Assembly: GCA_003175865.1 (NCBI GenBank)
Contig: PSRF01000168.1
Location: forward strand, 1-7,456
DNA from: Blastocatellia bacterium
GTDB lineage: Bacteria > Acidobacteriota > Blastocatellia > Pyrinomonadales > Pyrinomonadaceae
Length of the DNA stretch: 7,456 nt
Direction: 5' to 3'
The notes beneath the pieces were generated by a model. That model was not told the DNA's origin. It searched no databases and was given only the letters and a program-made list of their open reading frames with translations. Every line of letters starts with the position of its first letter. Positions within the stretch are counted from its first letter, which is position 1. The position numbers were made by a program, and so were the translations under genes. Below are positions 1 to 5,211 of the stretch, piece by piece.

Positions 1-30
1 TTTCGTGGTGCATGAAGCGACAAACGTGAT

Positions 31-53
31 ACTCCACTGGCAAGCCAGTGGCA
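31..53. repeat. Short palindromic repeat (hairpin), copy 1
   Basis: The arms CCACTGGC (34-41) and GCCAGTGG (44-51) are perfect reverse complements around AA, so the folded form would be a 7-bp stem with a 4-base loop. It is flanked by ACT on the left and CAT on the right. The same outline, ACTCCAC then palindrome then GTGGTAT/GTGGCAT, recurs 64 bp downstream, so this belongs to a dispersed REP-like intergenic family. It may sit at the 3' end of an upstream gene outside the window; there is no T-tract to make it a classical terminator. Confidence 0.6.
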
Positions 54-94
54 TCTCGAATTAACAATCACGAGCGGTAGCAGTGAGCATCAGA

Positions 95-120
95 CTCCAC
101 CGGACAAGCCGGTGGTATTC
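95..120. repeat. Short palindromic repeat (hairpin), copy 2
   Basis: The arms CCACCGG (97-103) and CCGGTGG (109-115) pair perfectly around a 5-base loop. The right flank CCGGTGGTATTC (109-120) is identical to 1772-1783, just before the methyltransferase, which shows both belong to one repeat family. Between this copy and the sulfatase start (121-233) I see only a ribosome-binding site. No gene is supported in 1-233. Confidence 0.6.
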
Positions 121-222
121 CAAATGTTTCAACGCACAGGAGGAACGTGCACTCATAGAAGATGGCGAGCCCCAGCCTGAATTGATGTGAGCGCTAGAGG
201 AACAATCAAATTTCAAGTGAAG

Positions 223-228
223 AAGGAG
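223..228 (+). promoter_or_regulatory. Ribosome-binding site of the arylsulfatase
   Basis: AAGGAG ends five bases before the ATG at 234, a near-ideal Shine-Dalgarno placement that fixes the sulfatase start there. Confidence 0.75.
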
Positions 229-233
229 AGTTT

Positions 234-1739
234 ATGGCAGACAAACCAAACATTCTGATCATCTGGGGCGACGACATCGGTTGGTACAACGTTAGCGCTT
301 ACAACCTCGGCGTAATGGGCTATCGCACACCAAATATCGATCGCGTCGCGAAGGAAGGGTGTCTGTTCACCGACTGGTATGGACAGCAGAGTTGTACCGC
401 AGGGCGTGCGGCATTCATCACAGGACAATCGCCGATTCGTACTGGACTGACGAAGGTGGGATTACCAGGTGCTGATCTTGGTCTACGCCCGGAAGACCCA
501 ACGATCGCCGATGTCTTGAAGCCACTCGGCTACGTATGTGGTCAGTTCGGCAAGAACCATCTAGGCGATCGCGATGAGTTTCTTCCCACTGCGCATGGGT
601 TCGACGAGTTCTTCGGAAATCTGTATCACTTAAACGCTGAACAGGAGCCAGAGAATCCGGACTATCCGAAGGATCCTGAGTTCAAGAAGAAATTTGGACC
701 ACGTGGAGTATTGCATACCTGGGCCAATCCTGATGGCACTCAGAAGATCGAGAACACCGGACCGCTTACAATCAAGCGAATGGAAACAGTTGATGAGGAG
801 TTTCTTGATGCGAGTCTGAAGTTCATTGATAAGGCTGTCGCCGACGACAAACCGTTCTTCGTTTGGTGGAACTCGACGCGCATGCACATCTTCACCCACC
901 TCAAGAAGGAGTCGGAAGGTGTCACTGGACTGGGAGTCTATCCCGATGGCATGGTCGAACACGATGGTCACGTAGGGCAGTTACTGAAGAAGCTCGACGA
1001 CCTTGGCATTGCCGACAACACAATCGTGATGTACTCGACCGACAACGGCGCTGAGGTGATGAGTTGGCCCGACGGTGGCTCGACTCCCTTCCGCGGTGAA
1101 AAAGACACCAACTATGAGGGTGGCTGGCGTGTTCCATGTGCGATTCGTTGGCCGGGTGTGATCGAGCCGGGAACAATCTCGAATGACCTCTTCTCCCATA
1201 CAGACATGCTAGCGACTTTAGCGGCAGCTGCTGGCGAGCCCAACGCCGTCGACAAACTCAAGCAGGGTTACAAATCGGGTAACAAAACTTTCAAAGTTCA
1301 CATTGACGGCTACAACTTGCTTCCATTCCTAATTGGCGAGGTAAAAGAGAATCCACGAAAAGGGTTCCTTTACTGGAGTGATGATGGCGATCTCATGGCG
1401 ATTCGAGTTGGAAACTGGAAGTGCACATTTACGGAGCAGCGTGCCAAAGGTTTCAAGGTGTGGTCGGAACCCCTCGTCCCCATGCGAGTGCCCGATCTGT
1501 ATAACTTGCGGAGCGATCCTTTCGAACGAGCCACTGAAGACGCCGACATGTTCTATGCGAAGTGGAAGGCCGACCATGCCTTTCTGCTCGTACCGGCTCA
1601 GGCCCTTGTTGCTGAATTTCTTGAGACATTCAAGGAATTTCCACCGAGACAAAAGCCAGCCAGTTTCAGCATTGACCAGGCTCTCGAAAAAGCTACTCAG
1701 AATCAGAAAGCACTGGCCAAGGGAGCTGCAGGCGGTTAA
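234..1739 (+). CDS. Arylsulfatase (formylglycine-dependent sulfatase, alkaline-phosphatase superfamily)
   Basis: The 501-residue product should hydrolyse sulfate esters. The N-terminus has the metal-binding pattern NILIIWGDDIGW (D13, D14). The activation motif S-C-T-A-G-R follows, with C54 as the residue to be converted to formylglycine and R58 as its partner; Ala replaces the usual Pro of CxPxR. Further active-site pieces are G-K-N-H-L-G-D (K107, H109), R-M-H (H218), T-D-N-G (D270, N271) and G-E-K-D-T-x-Y-E-G-G-W-R-V-P (K290). The length is normal and the protein looks intact. A good Shine-Dalgarno sequence precedes the ATG. There is no hydrophobic signal peptide, so as annotated it is cytoplasmic, which is unusual for a scavenging sulfatase. 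The natural substrate cannot be told from sequence. It is followed by a repeat and appears monocistronic. It needs a formylglycine-generating enzyme or anSME, neither of which is adjacent. Confidence 0.93.
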   Translation: MADKPNILIIWGDDIGWYNVSAYNLGVMGYRTPNIDRVAKEGCLFTDWYGQQSCTAGRAAFITGQSPIRTGLTKVGLPGADLGLRPEDPTIADVLKPLGYVCGQFGKNHLGDRDEFLPTAHGFDEFFGNLYHLNAEQEPENPDYPKDPEFKKKFGPRGVLHTWANPDGTQKIENTGPLTIKRMETVDEEFLDASLKFIDKAVADDKPFFVWWNSTRMHIFTHLKKESEGVTGLGVYPDGMVEHDGHVGQLLKKLDDLGIADNTIVMYSTDNGAEVMSWPDGGSTPFRGEKDTNYEGGWRVPCAIRWPGVIEPGTISNDLFSHTDMLATLAAAAGEPNAVDKLKQGYKSGNKTFKVHIDGYNLLPFLIGEVKENPRKGFLYWSDDGDLMAIRVGNWKCTFTEQRAKGFKVWSEPLVPMRVPDLYNLRSDPFERATEDADMFYAKWKADHAFLLVPAQALVAEFLETFKEFPPRQKPASFSIDQALEKATQNQKALAKGAAGG

Positions 1740-1751
1740 TTAACCTAACGT

Positions 1752-1837
1752 CGGAGTGCGGTGACTCGTCACCGGTGGTATTCGCTTGCTGAAGAGTTCA
1801 ACTCAAATCAAGAGCGGCGCCGAGGCACCGCACTCCA
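1752..1837. repeat. Paired palindromic repeat overlapping the methyltransferase 5' end
   Basis: GGAGTGCGGTG (1753-1763) is an exact inverted copy of CACCGCACTCC (1826-1836). The left arm also folds on itself: CGGTGAC (1759-1765) pairs with GTCACCG (1768-1774), and it then carries CCGGTGGTATTC, shared with 109-120. Read on the minus strand, the right arm (1811-1836) closely resembles the left arm of the element at 3906-3931. This is therefore a two-ended REP/MITE-like unit of the same family, and the TTG start of the next reading frame lies inside it. Confidence 0.65.
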
Positions 1838-3054
1838 ATAACAACGATCCGGTGTGCGAGTTCTACACCGATCATCCGTATCCCCCGCCGGTTGAAAATC
1901 TCGATCGTGCACGCGACGAATGGCAGGATTTAAAGCGACACCGCGCCGATTACCATCTGTTTTGGCCTGACAAACCTTATCGATCCAACTTAGATATCCT
2001 GGTTGCAGGCTGCGGTACGTGGCAAGCCGCCAAGTACGCAGCCTGTCGCCCGAATGCCCGAGTGTTGGGTATCGACTTCAGTAAAACAAGTCTCGATCAC
2101 TCCGAACAACTTAAACGAAAATACAAACTAACAAATCTCGAGTTGAGAGAACTGCCGATCGAACGTGTGACCGCACTGGACCGTCACTTCGATCTGATCA
2201 TCTGCACCGGTGTGTTGCATCACTTGTCTGACCCGGATCAAGGTCTGAAGGCGTTGGGATCTGTGCTGAAGCCTGATGGGGTTGCCTATTTGATGGTCTA
2301 TGCGCCTTACGGTCGCACGGGCGTGTACATGATGCAGCAATACTGTCGGCGACTTGGTATCGGAACTTCAAGGCAAGAACTTTCTGATCTGATGACGTTG
2401 GTGAAAACGCTCTCCTCGCACCATCCACTGACCAGTCTATTGCGAGGCGCGAGAGATGCAGCAAACCCCGATGCACTGGCGGATGCGTTGTTGAATCCCC
2501 GTGATCGGGCATACGCGGTCCCAGAGTTTTTAGACTTGCTCGATCGTAATGATTTGAAACTCGCGCGTTGGTCTTTGCAGGCACCTTACCTACCTCATTG
2601 TGGATCAATCTCAACAACCACTCACGGTAAGAGATTGACGTGTCTTTCTAGAAGCGAACAGTTTGCTGCAATGGAATTGTTTCGCGGGACGATGACGTGT
2701 CACAGCGCAATTGTCGGTCGAGCAAGCATACGACTTCCCATTCCTTTTGAAGACGACCATTGGACAGACTACGTGCCAATTCGCCTCCCTAATACTCTGT
2801 GCGTGTTAGAACGATTGCCTCCGGGCGCCGCGGGTGTCTTGTTGAATCAAACTCACCAGTTTCATGATCTGATTCTCGTAATCAATCTGCAAGAGAAGCG
2901 CATGTTCGATGCAATAGATGGAAATCGGTCAGTTGGTCAGATAGTCAAAGAGTTTGGAACTGACGCCGAGTTAGCGCGCGATTTCTTTCAAAAGCTCTGG
3001 TGGTTTGATCAAGTAGTCTTCGACATGTCGCAGCATCAAGGTCCCACTAGATGA
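1786..3054 (+). CDS. Class I SAM-dependent methyltransferase with PqqD-like C-terminal segment
   Basis: The 422-residue protein has a Rossmann methyltransferase domain. Motif I is VAGCGT (residues 73-78), the acidic ribose-binding residue is D97 in VLGIDFS, and motif IV/post-IV is the ICTGVLHHLSDP stretch around 139-150. An F-Y-x-x-x-P-Y-P-P-P segment near residue 25 is a conserved lead-in. The C-terminal 50 residues (373-422) read MFDAIDGNRSVGQIVKEFG followed by an alternating helix, which resembles the PqqD-type small domain used in peptide recognition. That resemblance is my inference. The substrate is unknown. The start is uncertain: TTG 1786 lacks a clear Shine-Dalgarno and lies inside a palindromic repeat, and an in-frame stop lies at 1762-1764. 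GTG at 1852 (residue 23), just outside the repeat, is an alternative but also lacks a good ribosome-binding site. Confidence 0.85.
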   Translation: MLKSSTQIKSGAEAPHSNNNDPVCEFYTDHPYPPPVENLDRARDEWQDLKRHRADYHLFWPDKPYRSNLDILVAGCGTWQAAKYAACRPNARVLGIDFSKTSLDHSEQLKRKYKLTNLELRELPIERVTALDRHFDLIICTGVLHHLSDPDQGLKALGSVLKPDGVAYLMVYAPYGRTGVYMMQQYCRRLGIGTSRQELSDLMTLVKTLSSHHPLTSLLRGARDAANPDALADALLNPRDRAYAVPEFLDLLDRNDLKLARWSLQAPYLPHCGSISTTTHGKRLTCLSRSEQFAAMELFRGTMTCHSAIVGRASIRLPIPFEDDHWTDYVPIRLPNTLCVLERLPPGAAGVLLNQTHQFHDLILVINLQEKRMFDAIDGNRSVGQIVKEFGTDAELARDFFQKLWWFDQVVFDMSQHQGPTR

Positions 3055-3147
3055 AAACCCACCCAACGAATACAGGAAACACCGGATTCTCACGTCCGCT
3101 CCAGCACTGTAATATTCGACGAAAATTAGTGGCGCGTTCAACCTCGT

Positions 3148-3173
3148 TCGTCGCTGGTGCTCCCCAGCTACGA
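3148..3173. other. Weak stem-loop downstream of the methyltransferase gene
   Basis: GCTGG (3153-3157) pairs with CCAGC (3164-3168), and TCGT (3148-3151) with ACGA (3170-3173), with one mismatch between the two stems. No T-run follows, so a terminator role is only a possibility. The rest of the 3055-3225 gap contains no gene I can support. It must hold the promoter of the barrel gene if that gene is a separate unit, but I cannot place -35/-10 boxes with confidence. Confidence 0.3.
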
Positions 3174-3225
3174 TGAAACCGGCTCGACTTGATTCGTAGC
3201 CACACGAATAAAAGGAGAGCCGTTC

Positions 3226-3894
3226 ATGAAGTTGTTGACAGTATTAGTTGCTGTTCTGTTTTCCCCCGCACTTATCTACGCTCAAGACGACTACCACAAA
3301 GTTGAAGTCTTCGGTGGGTACTCGATGATGAACTTCGACAACGCCGCCGGTAACACAAACAATGCGGCGGTTAACGACATCCTTGGTGGAAAAGAATTCA
3401 TGCAGGGCTTTAACGCCGCAGCCAATTACAACTTCAACAAGTACTGGGGTGCCAAGTTCGACTATTCATTTCACCATCGTGAAGACAACTTCAGTCGACC
3501 ACTCGGCGCCGGCAACGTGGATAGAACGCTGCAGAACTTTCTTTTCGGCGTGCAAGTGAAGAACAATGTGCACGAAGGTCCAAAGTTCAAGCCCTTTGGC
3601 CATGCGTTGATTGGCTTTGCACACCAGAAGATCGACATTGATAGTCCGCAGTTACCAATTTTGCTCGGTGTTAATGATTTTTCGGTAAATGAAACGAGTC
3701 TGGCATTTGCGTTTGGCGGAGGTGTTGATCTGAGAGTTACAAGCCGAATCGACGCGCGAGTCGGACAGATTGACTGGAACATCATCCACCGCGGCGACCA
3801 GCAGATTCCTGGAATTACTCCTGGTCGGACAATTATTTGGCCGAGCACGCGCCAAGACAATCTGCGGATCAGTTTCGGAATTGTGTTTCATTGA
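3226..3894 (+). CDS. Small outer-membrane beta-barrel protein (OmpA-like barrel family)
   Basis: The 222-residue product begins with a clear Sec signal peptide: K2, a hydrophobic stretch (L3-L16) and a likely cut after A19 in IYA|QDD. The mature part alternates hydrophobic and polar residues in segments rich in Tyr, Phe and Gly, such as VEVFGGYSMMNF, NYNFNKYWGAKFDYSF and ASLAF-like FAFGGGVDLRV. It ends in a strand-like LRISFGIVFH. This is the pattern of the eight-stranded 'outer membrane protein beta-barrel' family, in which an R-x-S-x-G-I-V-F ending is common. AAAGGAG (3211-3217) lies eight bases before the ATG. It is probably structural or a small pore, with no specific substrate evident. 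It is bounded by a stem-loop upstream and an inverted-repeat element downstream, so it is probably a single-gene unit. It could equally be listed as a conserved hypothetical protein. Confidence 0.8.
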   Translation: MKLLTVLVAVLFSPALIYAQDDYHKVEVFGGYSMMNFDNAAGNTNNAAVNDILGGKEFMQGFNAAANYNFNKYWGAKFDYSFHHREDNFSRPLGAGNVDRTLQNFLFGVQVKNNVHEGPKFKPFGHALIGFAHQKIDIDSPQLPILLGVNDFSVNETSLAFAFGGGVDLRVTSRIDARVGQIDWNIIHRGDQQIPGITPGRTIIWPSTRQDNLRISFGIVFH

Positions 3895-3902
3895 GTCATC
3901 TC

Positions 3903-4004
3903 TTTGGAGTGCGGTGGCCTGGCTCCGCTTTGTAAAATTCAAGACCCTCGTGTGACTAATGTTGTCGTTATAACAAAAGCGACGCCAGGCCGTCGCACTC
4001 CAAA
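3903..4004. repeat. Inverted-repeat element (MITE/REP-pair-like, about 100 bp)
   Basis: The left arm starting TTTGGAGTGCGGTGGCCTGG (3903-3932) and the right arm (3973-4004, ending GCACTCCAAA) are inverted copies over about 30 bases with only a few mismatches. They enclose about 40 bp of AT-richer DNA. Each arm is itself palindromic, e.g. GCGACG (3979-3984) with CGTCGC (3991-3996). It starts nine bases after the barrel gene stop. It is non-coding and probably mobilised in trans, and may end transcripts from the left. It is the most complete copy of the family also seen at 1752-1837. Confidence 0.75.
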
Positions 4005-4185
4005 GTAGTACCTTAAATCCCCTCGACGAATTACAGACTCCACCCGATTACGACTAAACAGACAGATCTCTAACCTGAATCCCAATCGCCAATCGATATC
4101 TACGGATGAGGGCGATGCCTGTCCCGATTCCACGCAATCTCATCCATTTTCAAATTGAGTTGTAAATGTAAGGAGGCTGATTGCC
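4005..4185. other. Gene-free upstream region of the RiPP-like cluster
   Basis: Together with the repeat before it, this completes a 306-bp gap between the barrel gene and the lipoprotein gene. No protein-coding frame is supported on either strand. The promoter of the downstream cluster most likely lies here, but no -35/-10 pair stands out and typical E. coli-like boxes may not apply. An AAGGAGG lies at 4170-4176, discussed with the lipoprotein ribosome-binding site. Confidence 0.4.
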
Positions 4186-4193
4186 AAAGGAGG
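4170..4193 (+). promoter_or_regulatory. Tandem Shine-Dalgarno sequences before the lipoprotein gene
   Basis: AAGGAGG occurs twice, at 4170-4176 and 4187-4193. The second is seven bases before ATG 4201 and decides that start. The first is four bases before a TTG (4181) that would open a seven-codon frame ending TCATGA. Its stop overlaps the lipoprotein ATG, an arrangement that would allow translational coupling. The tiny frame itself is unproven. Confidence 0.5.
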
Positions 4194-4200
4194 AAGAGTC

Positions 4201-4770
4201 ATGAAGGTGACGCAACGAGCGATGACTCTCTATCTCGTGATTGCATTGCCACTAATGCTCAATGCATGTCAGTCGGGTGGAACCAACCGGGAAGCAACCG
4301 ATAGTTCATCGAGTGCAAATGCGAATACGTCCGCCAAACCAGCCGCACCTAAAGTTAACGCTGATGAAATTCGCGCAGTTTTGTCTGCGCACGACAAGGC
4401 GCTCAGTGAAAAGAGCCTCGATGGTGTGATGGCGACATTTTCAACTGATCCAAACACAGTTGTCCTGGGTACGGGACCCGAGGAGCGTTGGGTGGGGCCT
4501 CAGGAGATCAGAGGCGCCTACACGGAAATGTTCAAGGACTACGATCCGGGTACGCTCAATTGCGATTGCAATGAATTTAAGACTGCTGGCGCAGCAGACG
4601 ACGGAAGCATGGCGTGGTTGGCGGCCACTTGTCACTGTAAGGATTCACTGCAGAGCAAGTCTCGAGATTACAAGATGAATGTGTCTGCAACTGTCGCAAA
4701 GCAGGGAGGCGCATGGAAGTTTGTCTCGCTGCACATGTCGAATGCATTCCAACCGCCGGTGACGAAGTAG
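4201..4770 (+). CDS. SnoaL-like (NTF2-fold, DUF4440-type) lipoprotein with two CxC motifs
   Basis: The 189-residue protein has a short positive N-terminus, a hydrophobic stretch and the lipobox L-N-A-C with C23, so it should be a membrane-anchored lipoprotein. A low-complexity Ser/Ala/Asn/Lys/Pro linker (about 33-50) is followed by a SnoaL-like domain (about 53-185). This contains the DKALSEKSLDGVMATFSTDP helix and the G-x-E-E-R-W-V-G-x-x-E-I-R-x-A-Y segment (90-107). Four cysteines form two C-x-C pairs, C121/C123 and C144/C146, on what should be neighbouring strands. They could bind a metal or form disulfides, and I do not know this from the general family. The stop is only eight bases before the precursor start, so co-transcription is likely. 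A role as periplasmic partner of the exported peptide is inference from position only. Confidence 0.85.
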   Translation: MKVTQRAMTLYLVIALPLMLNACQSGGTNREATDSSSSANANTSAKPAAPKVNADEIRAVLSAHDKALSEKSLDGVMATFSTDPNTVVLGTGPEERWVGPQEIRGAYTEMFKDYDPGTLNCDCNEFKTAGAADDGSMAWLAATCHCKDSLQSKSRDYKMNVSATVAKQGGAWKFVSLHMSNAFQPPVTK

Positions 4771-4774
4771 GGGA
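4769..4774 (+). promoter_or_regulatory. Ribosome-binding site of the precursor gene
   Basis: AGGGGA, overlapping the lipoprotein stop codon, lies four bases before ATG 4779. It supports this start over the in-frame ATG at 4713, which would run 22 codons inside the lipoprotein gene and put extra residues before the twin-arginine signal. Confidence 0.55.
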
Positions 4775-4778
4775 CGCA

Positions 4779-5135
4779 ATGGAAAAGAACGACGAACTGA
4801 AGAATGCAGAAATCGACGACATCGAAGAAAGACGATTACTTTCACGCCGTGATTTCCTTGCAGGTTTGAGGAAATGGTCGAGTGCGGTCATTGGTGTTGC
4901 TGTTGCCGGATCTGTTCTTTTGCCAGGTGAGACAGCGTCAGGTTGGGTGAACAGTCGAGGGTCATGGGTCAACGGCGCTGGCGCTGGTGGTTGGGTGAAT
5001 CGTGCCACGACATGGGTGAATGGTGGCGGTGGTGGTTGGTACAACCGCGGCACTGCCTGGGCCAATCATGGTAGTGCGTGGGCGAATCGAGCTGGCGCCG
5101 GCGGTGGCGCATGGGTAAACAGACGAGGCTGGTAA
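4779..5135 (+). CDS. Candidate RiPP precursor: Tat signal plus eight W-x-N Gly-rich repeats
   Basis: The 118-residue product is the probable substrate of the downstream radical SAM enzyme. Residues 1-21 are an acidic, charged leader. L-S-R-R-D-F-L-A (21-28) matches the twin-arginine consensus. Residues 34-50 are hydrophobic, and cleavage after T-A-S (52-54) would leave a 64-residue core. The core has eight W-x-N triplets, at W56, W63, W72, W79, W87, W94, W101 and W112, with V, V, V, V, Y, A, A, V in the middle. Spacings are 7, 9, 7, 8, 7, 7 and 11. It has 18 Gly, six Arg and a His, and no Cys, Asp or Glu; a last Trp (W118) ends the chain. It resembles glycine-rich repeat (GRRM) precursors and aromatic-x-Asn cyclophane (triceptide) substrates. 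Crosslinking is inferred. The function of the product is unknown. Confidence 0.8.
   Translation: MEKNDELKNAEIDDIEERRLLSRRDFLAGLRKWSSAVIGVAVAGSVLLPGETASGWVNSRGSWVNGAGAGGWVNRATTWVNGGGGGWYNRGTAWANHGSAWANRAGAGGGAWVNRRGW
4941..5132 (+). repeat. Imperfect Trp-Val-Asn coding repeats of the precursor core
   Basis: This segment encodes residues 55-118. The DNA repeats a TGGGTGAAC-like unit (TGG, then GTG/GTC/GCC/GCG/GTA, then AAC/AAT) separated by GGC/GGT-rich spacers. Codons differ between copies while W and N never change. This suggests selection on the protein motif rather than a recent DNA-level expansion. Confidence 0.8.
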
Positions 5136-5145
5136 TGCTGGGACC

Positions 5146-5163
5146 GCAGGCGTCCTCGCCTGC
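5146..5163 (+). terminator. Stem-loop between precursor and maturation genes (possible attenuator)
   Basis: GCAGGCG (5146-5152) and CGCCTGC (5157-5163) form a perfect 7-bp GC-rich stem with a TCCT loop, eleven bases after the precursor stop. No strong T-tract follows, so read-through is expected. Partial termination or 3'-end protection here would give more precursor than enzyme transcript, as is common in RiPP operons. It may instead be another copy of a dispersed genomic palindrome. Confidence 0.5.
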
Positions 5164-5199
5164 TATGTTGCGTACCAGTCTACATCAGTCATAACTACT

Positions 5200-5204
5200 G
5201 AGGA
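5200..5204 (+). promoter_or_regulatory. Ribosome-binding site for a TTG start
   Basis: GAGGA lies seven bases before TTG 5212 and is the reason for accepting this non-ATG start. Confidence 0.55.
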
Positions 5205-5211
5205 TCTCGCG

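Noticed and set aside
31..120. Two similar hairpins 64 bp apart, considered as the start of a CRISPR array
   Set aside because: There are only two units, they are diverged, and related copies lie scattered at 1752 and 3903. That fits a dispersed palindromic repeat family rather than an array.
138..158. Strong AGGAGG followed by GTG at 147, suggesting a small gene
   Set aside because: The frame ends after three codons (GTG CAC TCA TAG), so it encodes nothing. A vestigial site or chance.
2198..2617. Minus-strand 139-residue frame inside the methyltransferase gene
   Set aside because: It is rich in His, Arg, Pro and Ser as expected of antisense reading, and has no domain or ribosome-binding site.
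3471..3860. Minus-strand 129-residue frame opposite the barrel protein
   Set aside because: The + frame has a signal peptide, good Shine-Dalgarno and beta-barrel pattern, while the antisense frame has none of these.
4713..4778. Longer precursor start giving 22 extra N-terminal residues
   Set aside because: It lies wholly inside the lipoprotein gene, lacks its own ribosome-binding site and would bury the twin-arginine signal further from the N-terminus. ATG 4779 has AGGGGA at a usable distance.
4577..5065. Minus-strand 162-residue proline-rich frame opposite the precursor
   Set aside because: Its Pro/Thr-Gln repeats are simply the antisense of the Gly/Trp-Val-Asn codons. It spans two convincing + genes.
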